Source of the DNA: Deltaproteobacteria bacterium
GTDB taxonomy: Bacteria > Desulfobacterota > Desulfobacteria > Desulfobacterales > ETH-SRB1
DNA: 19,878 nt
Reading direction: 5' to 3'
Assembly: GCA_030262795.1 (NCBI GenBank)
Contig: JAJSZO010000017.1
Span: forward strand, 1 to 19,878
This document shows, in pieces, positions 13,468 through 19,878 of the stretch (position 1 is its first letter; every line of letters starts with the position of its first letter). The notes beneath the pieces were generated by a model. The model did not search any database. It saw only the letters and a list, made by a program, of their open reading frames with translations, and was not told the DNA's origin. The translations under genes were made by a program, and so were the position numbers.

Positions 13468-15132
13468 ATGTTTTGTTTTCAATGTCAAGAAACAGCGAAA
13501 AACACAGGATGTACAGTAAGGGGAGTTTGCGGAAAACCGGAAGAAACCGCAAACTTGCAGGATCTTTTAATCTATACGTTAAGAGGGATAGCTGTTTATG
13601 GTGAAAAAGCCAAAGAGCTCGGCATCCATGATAAGGAAACAGGGTTGTTTGTTGCACAGGGGCTTTTTGCGACAATTACCAACGCAAACTGGGATAACGA
13701 CCGGTTTATTTCCTTGATTAAAGATGCTTTAAAACAAAGAGAAGCGCTTAAAGAAAGATTTCTGGCTGCATATAAAGAAAAAAATGGAAAAGATTTTGAT
13801 GAGAATCTGCATGATTCAGCAACATGGTTTTCAGATAATGCTGCAGGGTTTAATGAAAAGGCAAAATCTGTGGGCGTTCTTTCAACAGAAGATGAAGATG
13901 TTCGTTCTTTAAGGGAGCTTTTGATCATCGGTTTAAAGGGAATTGCCGCATATGCGGAGCATGCAGCACTTTTAGGGCTTGAAAAAGAAGATATCTATGA
14001 TTTTCTCATGGAAGCCCTTGATTCAACCACAAAAAATTTATCTGTTGATGATATGATCGCACTTGTTATGAAAGCCGGAGAAGTTGCAGTAAATACAATG
14101 GCTCTGCTGGATGAAGCAAACAGGTCTGCTTACGGAAATCCGGAGATAACCGAAGTCAATATCGGCGTTGAGAAAAATCCCGGGATTTTGATCAGCGGCC
14201 ATGATTTAAAAGATATGGAAGAGCTTTTAAATCAGACCCAAGAAACCGGAGTAGATGTATATACCCACGGTGAAATGCTTCCTGCCAATTACTACCCGGC
14301 ATTTAAAAAGTATGATCATTTTGCGGGTAACTACGGTAATGCCTGGTGGCTCCAGAACAAGGAGTTTGAATCCTTCAACGGGCCAATCATATTAACTACC
14401 AATTGTCTTGTTCCTCTTAAGAAGGACAATACATATTTAGACAGGCTTTTTACCACAGGGATGGTCGGATATCCCGGTGCAAAGCATATTGCGAACAGAC
14501 CTGAAGGCGGCTCAAAGGATTTTGCCGGGATTATTGAACTCGCAAAAAAATGTGAGCCTCCAATTGAAATTGAGACCGGCAAGATTGTCGGCGGATTCGC
14601 CCATAACCAGGTTTTCGCTCTTGCAGACAAGGTTATTGATGCAGTAAAATCAGGAGCAATCAAACGCTTTGTGGTTATGGCAGGATGCGACGGACGTCAT
14701 AAATCCAGAAGTTACTATACCGAAGTGGCTGAAAAACTGCCCAAGGATACTGTGATTCTCACGGCAGGGTGCGCAAAATACCGCTATAACAAGCTTGATC
14801 TTGGTGATATCGGCGGAATTCCGAGGGTACTTGATGCAGGTCAGTGCAATGACAGTTATTCTCTCGTGGTAATTGCTCTGAAGCTGAAAGAAGTGTTTAA
14901 GCTGGATGATATCAACGACCTGCCGATTTCATACAATATTGCATGGTATGAGCAAAAAGCAGTAGCAGTTCTTCTGGCTCTTCTTTTTTTAGGGGTTAAG
15001 GGTATCCGTCTGGGGCCGACTCTTCCAGCGTTTCTTTCGCCAAATGTCGTCAATGTTCTGGTGGAAAAATTCAACATTAAACCAATAAACACAGTAGAAG
15101 CAGATATTGAGGCGATGATGAAAGGAAGGTAG
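13468..15132 (+). CDS. hcp: Hydroxylamine reductase / hybrid cluster protein (class I)
   Basis: The 554-residue protein starts with C3-x2-C6-x8-C15-x5-C21, the class I spacing that holds a [4Fe-4S] cluster. All hybrid-cluster ligands of the Desulfovibrio enzyme are present, shifted by one: His245, Glu269, Cys313, Cys407 (the persulfide position), Cys435, Cys460 and Glu495. It is cytoplasmic and reduces NO to N2O and/or hydroxylamine to ammonia, protecting against nitrosative stress; protein S-nitrosylase activity is known for the E. coli enzyme. AAAGGAGAAAATT precedes the ATG. It heads an apparent operon with a zinc-ribbon gene and a ferredoxin, under the palindrome at 13329. Confidence 0.97.
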   Translation: MFCFQCQETAKNTGCTVRGVCGKPEETANLQDLLIYTLRGIAVYGEKAKELGIHDKETGLFVAQGLFATITNANWDNDRFISLIKDALKQREALKERFLAAYKEKNGKDFDENLHDSATWFSDNAAGFNEKAKSVGVLSTEDEDVRSLRELLIIGLKGIAAYAEHAALLGLEKEDIYDFLMEALDSTTKNLSVDDMIALVMKAGEVAVNTMALLDEANRSAYGNPEITEVNIGVEKNPGILISGHDLKDMEELLNQTQETGVDVYTHGEMLPANYYPAFKKYDHFAGNYGNAWWLQNKEFESFNGPIILTTNCLVPLKKDNTYLDRLFTTGMVGYPGAKHIANRPEGGSKDFAGIIELAKKCEPPIEIETGKIVGGFAHNQVFALADKVIDAVKSGAIKRFVVMAGCDGRHKSRSYYTEVAEKLPKDTVILTAGCAKYRYNKLDLGDIGGIPRVLDAGQCNDSYSLVVIALKLKEVFKLDDINDLPISYNIAWYEQKAVAVLLALLFLGVKGIRLGPTLPAFLSPNVVNVLVEKFNIKPINTVEADIEAMMKGR

Positions 15133-15173
15133 AGAATCCTGGACATGAGTACCATGTTTTTCAAAAAGAAACT

Positions 15174-15194
15174 CCCCGCCGCAAGCGGACGGGG
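15174..15194 (+). terminator. GC-rich hairpin between hcp and the zinc-ribbon gene
   Basis: CCCCG-CCGC, loop AA, GCGG, bulged A, CGGGG, followed by TATTAA. It may be a weak or partial terminator or an mRNA processing/stability element setting hcp against the downstream genes. Confidence 0.5.
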
Positions 15195-15245
15195 TATTAA
15201 ACCCGAGCTTCGCAATAAAATAAATCAGGAAAATAGAGGAAGGTT

Positions 15246-15488
15246 ATGAAATGTCCGGGCCAAGATACCCTGTACTGGAAATTTGATGCGATATTTGATG
15301 CAAATTGTCCTGAATGCGGGCATAAAATGGAATTTTTCAAGGATGACGCAACCCGCAAATGTCCGAATTGCGGGCACAGGGTACTGAATCCTAAAATAGA
15401 TTTTGGGTGTGCTTCATATTGCCAGTTTGCAGAACAGTGCATAGGAAGCCTTCCTCCCGAATTTCTGGCACAGAAAGAAGAAAAATAA
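15246..15488 (+). CDS. Small zinc-ribbon protein of the hcp operon
   Basis: The 80-residue protein has a zinc ribbon built from C21-x2-C24 and C39-x2-C42, plus Cys3 and a C-terminal C55-x3-C59-x5-C65 trio that could bind a second metal or an Fe-S cluster. AGAGGAAGG lies just before the ATG. It sits between hcp and the ferredoxin gene; I recall similar small proteins beside hcp in sulfate reducers, but no function is established. A role in delivering electrons or metal to Hcp is only a guess. Confidence 0.8.
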   Translation: MKCPGQDTLYWKFDAIFDANCPECGHKMEFFKDDATRKCPNCGHRVLNPKIDFGCASYCQFAEQCIGSLPPEFLAQKEEK

Positions 15489-15518
15489 CTGTTCAGGGTT
15501 AGGGTTTACCCTGAACAG
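15489..15518 (+). terminator. Perfect 11-bp hairpin after the zinc-ribbon gene
   Basis: CTGTTCAGGGT pairs exactly with ACCCTGAACAG around the loop TAGGGTTT, starting at the base after the stop codon. There is no T-run after it, so it may be an attenuator or a dispersed repeat rather than a full terminator. Confidence 0.5.
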
Positions 15519-15536
15519 TGAATCTTAAATCTTAAA

Positions 15537-15548
15537 GAACGTGGACGA
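15537..15548 (+). repeat. Solo MITE-end fragment before the ferredoxin gene
   Basis: GAACGTGGACGA equals bases 2-13 of the MITE terminal repeat. The adjoining GAGG (15547-15550) is the likely ribosome binding site for ATG 15558, so a MITE remnant may form part of this gene's start region. The match is only 12 bases. Confidence 0.4.
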
Positions 15549-15557
15549 GGTGTTCTG

Positions 15558-16289
15558 ATGAAAGTAAAAAGAAAAATAATTGCTATTAATGAAGAACTTT
15601 GTGATGGATGCGGTCAGTGTGCCATAGCATGCGCTGAAGGCGCCATTAAAATTATTGACGGCAAGGCCAAAGTGATCTCCGATAACCTGTGTGACGGACT
15701 TGGCGCCTGCATCGGAGACTGCCCGCAAGGGGCACTAAAAATAGTTGAACGTGAAACAGAAGAGTTTGATGAAGATGCTGTTGAAAAACATCTGGGACAG
15801 CAAAAAAAAGCAGCGCCCATACCAAACACATTGGCTTGCGGGTGTCCTTCAACACAGATTCAGGAATTTTCAACAGAAACAACCCGCCAATCTGCCAATA
15901 AATCGGTTTCGCTTGCGTCTGAAGAATCAGCTCTTTCCCATTGGCCGGTTCAGATAAGGCTTGTGCCTCCAAATGCTCCGTTTCTTAAGGGAGCTGACCT
16001 TCTTGTAGCGGCAGACTGTGTTTCTGTGGCATATTCTGCGTTTCACAGAGATTTTCTTAAAGGGAAAAAAGTCATGATTGGCTGCCCCAAATTTGATGAT
16101 AAAGAGAGCTGTGTTGAAAAGTTTGCAGAGATATTTAAAATTGCAGGAATTAAAAGCATAACATGTCTTATCATGGAAGTTCCATGTTGCAGCGGACTTC
16201 CTGGAATCTTGAACAAGGCAATGGAAAAAGCCGGCATAACCGTTTCTGTTGAAAAAATAATTATAAGCAACAGGGGGAAAAGAATTTGA
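15558..16289 (+). CDS. Two-cluster ferredoxin partner of Hcp (FrdX-like)
   Basis: The 243-residue protein has an N-terminal ferredoxin domain. Cluster motif 1 is complete (C15-x2-C18-x2-C21-x3-C25). Motif 2 reads C45-x5-C51-x3-C55, with Leu48 where a Cys is expected (CDGLGAC, which I recall as usual in this family). A linker with CGCP follows, then a C-terminal domain (about 125-243) with Cys-containing motifs (VAADC, IGCPK, VPCCSG). The C-terminal CPKFDD and PCCSG parts could hold another cluster. Homologues follow hcp in Desulfovibrio (frdX) and are in the HcpR regulon; the protein probably supplies electrons to Hcp. GAGG lies 7 bases upstream of the ATG. Confidence 0.85.
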   Translation: MKVKRKIIAINEELCDGCGQCAIACAEGAIKIIDGKAKVISDNLCDGLGACIGDCPQGALKIVERETEEFDEDAVEKHLGQQKKAAPIPNTLACGCPSTQIQEFSTETTRQSANKSVSLASEESALSHWPVQIRLVPPNAPFLKGADLLVAADCVSVAYSAFHRDFLKGKKVMIGCPKFDDKESCVEKFAEIFKIAGIKSITCLIMEVPCCSGLPGILNKAMEKAGITVSVEKIIISNRGKRI

Positions 16290-16320
16290 ACTGATCGAAA
16301 CTTACTCGACTACTCAACTA

Positions 16321-16566
16321 CTACAATCGTGGATCAACGTGGCCAGGTCCTCCGCACTCCGGTGTGTAGCAGGTGACGTTTTTGAAATCACACTTTTCGC
16401 TGCATGAAGGACAACTGACCGGCGGTATTGTCGCTGTAATGAGAAAACCGCACTTTGCGCATTTCCAATAGGTCTGGTTGCATTGAGGGCAGATATCACC
16501 CACGAATTTATCTGAAGCTGTGTAGCCACAATGCGCGCACACCATTTTTTTCTCTTTATCTCCCAT
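16321..16566 (-). CDS. Rubredoxin-like multi-CxxC protein
   Basis: The 81-residue protein has two consecutive zinc-ribbon/rubredoxin-like knuckle pairs: C10-x2-C13 with C26-x2-C29, and C36-x2-C39 with C52-x2-C55. A Cys-rich tail follows (C59, C66, C71; KCDFKNVTCYTPECGGPG). The tail is typical of rubredoxin-like domains fused to or found with redox proteins in sulfate reducers. It may bind Fe and carry electrons, or bind Zn. AAGGAGGGAGAT precedes the ATG. It is 17 bp downstream of copA on the same strand, so probably in the copper operon; its 3' end faces the ferredoxin gene tail-to-tail with 31 bp between. Confidence 0.75.
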   Translation of the reverse strand: MGDKEKKMVCAHCGYTASDKFVGDICPQCNQTYWKCAKCGFLITATIPPVSCPSCSEKCDFKNVTCYTPECGGPGHVDPRL

Positions 16567-16583
16567 GGTTATCTCCCTCCTTT

Positions 16584-18812
16584 CTACCCAAGCTTAAAAC
16601 CCCGCAGACGAAGCGAATTGCTTACAACAGAGACCGAGCTCATAGCCATAGCAGCTGCTGCAAAAACCGGATTTAAAAGAATTCCGAAAAAAGGATATAA
16701 TACCCCGGCTGCAATCGGAATCCCCAGGCTATTGTAAAAAAATGCCCAGAAAAGGTTCTGTTTGATTATTCGCATGGTCTGGGACGAAAGCTTGATGGCC
16801 GCTGAAACGGATCGCAAATCATCGCTGATCAGGGTAATGTCGCTCGCTTCCATGGCCACATCCGTCCCCGCACCAACGGCAATCCCGATGTCAGCAGTTG
16901 TCAGGGCAGGTGCATCGTTAATGCCGTCTCCCACCATGGCCACTATCTGTCCCCGTGTTTGTAGTCTCTTTATCTCTTCAGCCTTATCACCGGGAAGCAC
17001 TTCGGCCAGTATCCGGTCAATTCCAAGGGCATTGCCCACGCCACTGGCTGTCTTTTTGTTGTCTCCGGTAATCATGGCCACCTGCAATCCCATGGCCTTC
17101 AGATCATTAACTGCTTTAGCAGCAGATGCCCTGGGCACATCCAAAAGAGCAAGAAGACCTATGACCCGGCCTTCTTCGGCGACAAAGACGCACGTCTTGC
17201 CTTGACTCGCGAGTCCTTCTGCCTTCTCATCCAGGCCATTTAACTTGATGCCCTCTTCTTCCATGAGCCGCAGATTGCCCAAAAAACATGTTTTACCATC
17301 TATGACCGCCCTTGCTCCAAGGCCTGACAACGCTTCAAAGTCAGTCACTTCACTGGGGGACAGCGCTTCCTTACGGGCTTTCTGCACGATCGCCTGGGCC
17401 AGGGGATGTTCTGAAACGGCTTCAATGGAAACAGCGACCCTTAGAACCTTTTCTTGCTCTGTGCCTTTTGAGGTCAGGATATCCGTGACTTCCGGCTCTC
17501 CTTTTGTCAACGTGCCGGTCTTGTCAAAAACCACAGTACTCAGTTTGCAGGCCCTTTCCAGGCTTTCGCCTCCTTTGATCAATATGCCGTTTTCGGCCCC
17601 TAATCCAGTGCCGACCATCACGGCGGTGGGTGTTGCCAGGCCCATGGCGCATGGACACGCAATAATCAGGACCGATACAAAATTGAGCAAGGCGCGGCTG
17701 AACGTCGGCTCAGGTACGAAAAAGTACCATACCATGAAAGTAAGCGCTGCTATGCCAAAGACCACGGGTACAAATATGGATGCCACCTTATCTGCCACGC
17801 GCTGTATTGGGGCCTTGGATCCCTGAGCCTCTTCGACCAGCCGAATAATCTGGGCAAGGGCCGTCTCCGTCCCTATTTTGGTTGCCCTGAAGGTAAAACT
17901 ACCGGTCTTGTTCAAGGTGGCCGCAAAGACCTCGCTTCCCGTCTTTTTAACGACTGGAACACTTTCTCCTGTGAGCATGGATTCGTCGATTGAAGATGAC
18001 CCTGAAACAACCAGACCATCTGTGGGAATTTTTTCACCGGGCCGCACCAGGATCAGATCTCCTTTCATCACGGCCTCAATCGGGATATCAATTTCCTTGC
18101 TATTCTTTATAACACGCGCTGTCTTTGGCTTGAGTTCCATCAGCCTTTTGATGGCCATTGAGGTCTTTCCTTTGGCTCTGGCCTCAAGCAAGCGCCCAAG
18201 AAGAATAAGGGTTATGATCATGGCTGCGCCGTCAAAGTATACGTGTGGGGCCAAGCCCGCACTCGCAAAAAATTGCGGTACAAAGGTAACCAGAGCTGAA
18301 TAAAGATAAGCCGAGAAGGCCCCAACAGCCACCAGGGTATTCATATCTGTAGTCCTTTGCTTCGCAGCCTTAACAGCGCCAACATAGAACCGGCTCCCGA
18401 CCCAGAATACGACAGGAGCTGTGAGTACAAAAAGGAAAAAAAGCATTGTCTGTCTGGGAATCAAGCGGAGATACGGAAACCAGTGCTGCATGGAACCTAC
18501 GAAAATAACGACGCTTAAAATCACGCCAACACTGAACCTGGTTTTCAGTTCTTTGAGTGCCCTTTTCCGGGCAGCCTCAACTCCCCCCCTTGATTTCTCC
18601 ATGCCTACGACTTTATAGCCCAGGTCCTTGACCTTATCAGCAATGCTTTCAGGGCCAAGAACGGACGAGTCATACTCAACGGTTGCTTTTTCTGTGGCAA
18701 AATTGACCGAGGCCTTCTCCACACCTTCAAGGTCTTTCAGCCCCTGCTCTATACGCACCACGCATGCCGAGCAAGTCATGCCGCTAATATTGAGTGTGGC
18801 TTTATCAAACAA
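16584..18812 (-). CDS. copA: Cu(I)-exporting P1B-type ATPase
   Basis: The 742-residue protein has one N-terminal HMA domain (GMTCSAC at about 12-18), eight predicted TM segments, the actuator TGES, the membrane metal site Cys386-Pro-Cys388, phosphorylated Asp430 (DKTGTLT), the SEHP motif in the nucleotide domain and GDGINDAP in the hinge. The last TM pair has FFYN and MAMSSVSVV, the YN/MxxSS residues of the Cu(I) (P1B-1) group. It exports cytosolic copper across the inner membrane. The start is TTG at 18812 (sequence TTGTTTGATAAA) with GGAGG 9 bases upstream. It overlaps the end of copZ by 8 bp, so the two are coupled. Confidence 0.95.
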   Translation of the reverse strand: MFDKATLNISGMTCSACVVRIEQGLKDLEGVEKASVNFATEKATVEYDSSVLGPESIADKVKDLGYKVVGMEKSRGGVEAARKRALKELKTRFSVGVILSVVIFVGSMQHWFPYLRLIPRQTMLFFLFVLTAPVVFWVGSRFYVGAVKAAKQRTTDMNTLVAVGAFSAYLYSALVTFVPQFFASAGLAPHVYFDGAAMIITLILLGRLLEARAKGKTSMAIKRLMELKPKTARVIKNSKEIDIPIEAVMKGDLILVRPGEKIPTDGLVVSGSSSIDESMLTGESVPVVKKTGSEVFAATLNKTGSFTFRATKIGTETALAQIIRLVEEAQGSKAPIQRVADKVASIFVPVVFGIAALTFMVWYFFVPEPTFSRALLNFVSVLIIACPCAMGLATPTAVMVGTGLGAENGILIKGGESLERACKLSTVVFDKTGTLTKGEPEVTDILTSKGTEQEKVLRVAVSIEAVSEHPLAQAIVQKARKEALSPSEVTDFEALSGLGARAVIDGKTCFLGNLRLMEEEGIKLNGLDEKAEGLASQGKTCVFVAEEGRVIGLLALLDVPRASAAKAVNDLKAMGLQVAMITGDNKKTASGVGNALGIDRILAEVLPGDKAEEIKRLQTRGQIVAMVGDGINDAPALTTADIGIAVGAGTDVAMEASDITLISDDLRSVSAAIKLSSQTMRIIKQNLFWAFFYNSLGIPIAAGVLYPFFGILLNPVFAAAAMAMSSVSVVSNSLRLRGFKLG

Positions 18813-19002
18813 CTTCGTAGCCCTCCTTTTTGATCGCTTTTCTTACAATGTCCATGCCAATGGGCGCTACTTCATCAAAATCAGCCTCGCCCTTTGCAAG
18901 ATCCACTTTGACATTTTCGATCCCTTCAATCTCATTCAAGGCCTTGGTAACGGCCATGATACAGTGATTGCAGGACATCCCCTTTATCTTGATTTTTGCC
19001 AT
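18805..19002 (-). CDS. copZ: Copper chaperone (HMA domain)
   Basis: The 65-residue single HMA domain has the metal-binding GMSC-x2-C motif (Cys11, Cys14) and the usual beta-alpha-beta-beta-alpha-beta length. It delivers Cu(I) to CopA. ATG 19002 (AAAGGAAAT before it) is preferred over an upstream in-frame start at 19050 that would add 16 residues without homology. It is the first gene of copZ-copA-rubredoxin-like, divergent from the ArsR-family gene. The 8-bp overlap with copA ties their translation. Confidence 0.92.
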   Translation of the reverse strand: MAKIKIKGMSCNHCIMAVTKALNEIEGIENVKVDLAKGEADFDEVAPIGMDIVRKAIKKEGYEVV

Positions 19003-19081
19003 AAGATTTCCTTTCTGATTCCAATAAACCGATAGAAGAGGGAGAAACATCTACCATACCTCAAGATCTGCCATCGCCCTT

Positions 19082-19110
19082 TTTAACACAATAGACAACT
19101 TTGCTGTCAA
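19082..19110 (-). promoter_or_regulatory. Possible copZ promoter
   Basis: On the minus strand TTGACA (19105-19110) with a weak -10 (GTTAAA at 17 bp, or TTAAAA at 18 bp). The leader to copZ would be about 70 bases. The poor -10 fits a promoter needing an activator. Confidence 0.4.
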
Positions 19111-19127
19111 GACAAACTATCGGCCCA

Positions 19128-19153
19128 CAGCAATTCTCATTATGGAAAAATAA
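19128..19153 (-). promoter_or_regulatory. 26-bp shared upstream element, copy at copZ
   Basis: CAGCAATTCTCATTATG, one variable base, AAAAATAA, one mismatch to 12279-12304. It lies 17 bases upstream of the copZ TTGACA. A shorter version in the opposite orientation (CATAATGAG) is at 19205. Confidence 0.5.
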
Positions 19154-19204
19154 CTTAAAATTCAACAGGTTAGAGATTCTATTTGCGCTTTAAATATCTA
19201 ATTT

Positions 19205-19213
19205 CATAATGAG
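19205..19213 (+). promoter_or_regulatory. CATAATGAG element upstream of the arsR promoter
   Basis: CATAATGAG matches the core of the 26-bp element, in the orientation of the arsR promoter, 31 bases upstream of its -35. Confidence 0.3.
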
Positions 19214-19244
19214 TTTGTAAATTTCTAATTATATCTATAATTGC

Positions 19245-19273
19245 TTGACAACTGGGTTGTGAAGAACTTATAT
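19245..19273 (+). promoter_or_regulatory. Sigma70-type promoter of the ArsR-family gene
   Basis: TTGACA (19245-19250), a 17-bp spacer, TTATAT (19268-19273). The start would lie near 19280, about 24 bases before the ATG. Confidence 0.75.
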
Positions 19274-19284
19274 TCCAATATAAG
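19267..19284. promoter_or_regulatory. Operator overlapping the arsR -10 box
   Basis: CTTATATT-CC-AATATAAG is a perfect 8+8 palindrome and includes the -10 hexamer. A second, offset pair ATATTC/GAATAT (to 19289) widens it. AT-rich ATATTC-type palindromes in this place are usual for ArsR/SmtB repressors, so autorepression relieved by metal is likely. Confidence 0.7.
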
Positions 19285-19303
19285 AATATGTGGAGAAAAC
19301 AAA

Positions 19304-19648
19304 ATGAAAAAATTCATTAAAGTAATGAAAGCCCTTTCTGATATTAACAGAGTGAAAATCGTCAAGCTGCTTCAACATAAGATGATGTGCGTATGTGAAC
19401 TCCAGACCGCCTTAGGGGTCGCTCAGCCTACGGTTTCAAAGCATTTAAAAATACTTGAAAATGCCGGTCTTGTTGTTTCAAAAAAAGAAGGGTTATGGGT
19501 TAACTATTATCTATCTGATGGCAGTGCTTCACCTTATGTTGCAAGTATGCTGGGGAACCTAAGACACTGGCTTGATCATGATCCTGAATTTAAGGAAATA
19601 ATTGAGAGATTACCTGGTATCCGCAGAGATCTGATTTGTAATGTTTAG
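19304..19648 (+). CDS. ArsR/SmtB-family metalloregulator
   Basis: The 114-residue protein is a winged-helix repressor. Residues about 3-25 include LSDINRVKIVKLL; Cys29-Val-Cys31 (MMCVCEL) sits at the start of the recognition-helix region like the ArsR-type As(III)/Sb(III) site. The helix-turn-helix is at about 33-52 (LQTALGVAQPTVSKHLKIL), then the wing (KKEGLWVNYYL) and a long C-terminal helix. ATG 19304 (TGGAGA about 8 bases upstream) is chosen over an in-frame upstream TTG at 19241 that lies in the promoter. It is divergent from copZ-copA, and MITE copy D begins on the last base of its stop, so any downstream ars genes are beyond the window. The effector may be arsenite or another thiophilic metal. 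Confidence 0.88.
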   Translation: MKKFIKVMKALSDINRVKIVKLLQHKMMCVCELQTALGVAQPTVSKHLKILENAGLVVSKKEGLWVNYYLSDGSASPYVASMLGNLRHWLDHDPEFKEIIERLPGIRRDLICNV

Positions 19649-19840
19649 GAACGTGGACGAATTAACTTCCCCAAGTAGGCGCACAGATTTGGGTCGAATT
19701 TGCCCAAATCTCAAATATAGGCTCAGATCACAAAAGTTGAAGGAATAGCGAGCTATTTCAATTTTTTTGGGATTTGAGATCAAATAAAGGCGGTCTGAAG
19801 CTGTGATGCATAGTTGAGGAAGTTATTTCGTCCACGTTCC
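19648..19840 (+). mobile_element. MITE copy D (193 bp)
   Basis: It starts GGAACGTGGACGAATTAACTT and ends TTATTTCGTCCACGTTCC, giving well-matched inverted ends. TTA flanks it directly on both sides (19645-19647 and 19841-19843). The first ~130 bp differ from copy A at only two places by eye; a ~12-bp segment of A is missing. Both internal hairpins are kept. Confidence 0.9.
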
Positions 19841-19878
19841 TTAACATCAATATAGCTGAATCATAATATGCTTATATG

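Noticed and set aside
16762..18303. Long plus-strand frames opposite copA
   Set aside because: They are antisense shadows of a clear P-type ATPase, with Ser/Pro-rich low-quality translations.
1..19878. CRISPR array, prophage or defence island
   Set aside because: There are no regularly spaced repeats, no Cas, no phage structural or integrase genes; the repeats present are MITE/REP-type and far apart.

Overview
The window looks like chromosome of a strictly anaerobic, sulfate-reducer-type bacterium (Desulfobacterota/former Deltaproteobacteria; inference). The reasons are a class I hybrid cluster protein with its ferredoxin partner and a divergent Crp/Fnr regulator, a single-chain MetF plus MTHFR_C protein of the Wood-Ljungdahl type, UPF0251/DUF5320 genes, DUF1566 and HPt/GGDEF signalling genes, and many small dispersed repeats. 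No rRNA, tRNA, CRISPR array or transposase gene was seen.

Left part (1-5600): the tail of an unidentified gene ends inside a REPIN-like inverted repeat. An MCE-domain lipoprotein follows, then an NfeD/stomatin (QmcA-like) pair overlapping by 4 bp. Next comes a 157-residue protein with 24 cysteines that combines a Tesmin/TSO1-type CXC module with a CTCHY-like zinc finger, both best known from eukaryotic proteins. A 34-residue Lys-rich mini-protein, the first copy of a ~200-bp MITE and the MetF-like enzyme complete this part.

Middle part (5600-12500): an HPt protein and a REC-GGDEF diguanylate cyclase form a probable phosphorelay/c-di-GMP operon. Its last gene overlaps the convergent tandem DUF1566 gene by 35 bp. 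Beyond a second MITE lies a lone AAA+ ATPase. A UPF0251 DNA-binding gene with two Gly-rich DUF5320-type genes follows, interrupted by a third MITE. A class III nucleotide cyclase and a small lipoprotein lie on the minus strand.

Right part (12485-19878): a Crp/Fnr regulator (probably HcpR) is divergent from hcp, a zinc-ribbon gene and a two-cluster ferredoxin. A TTGAC-N4-GTCAA palindrome lies in the divergent spacer. This set should answer nitric oxide/nitrosative stress. On the minus strand, copZ-copA (copper chaperone and Cu(I) export ATPase) is followed by a rubredoxin-like gene. Divergent from copZ is an ArsR-family regulator whose operator overlaps its own -10 box. A fourth MITE sits exactly on the arsR stop codon.

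The features most worth a second look are the CXC/CTCHY protein, the MITE family (about 26-bp terminal inverted repeats, 3-bp TWA flanks, conserved internal hairpins, no transposase in view), and a CATAATGAGAATT-like element repeated upstream of four predicted promoters.
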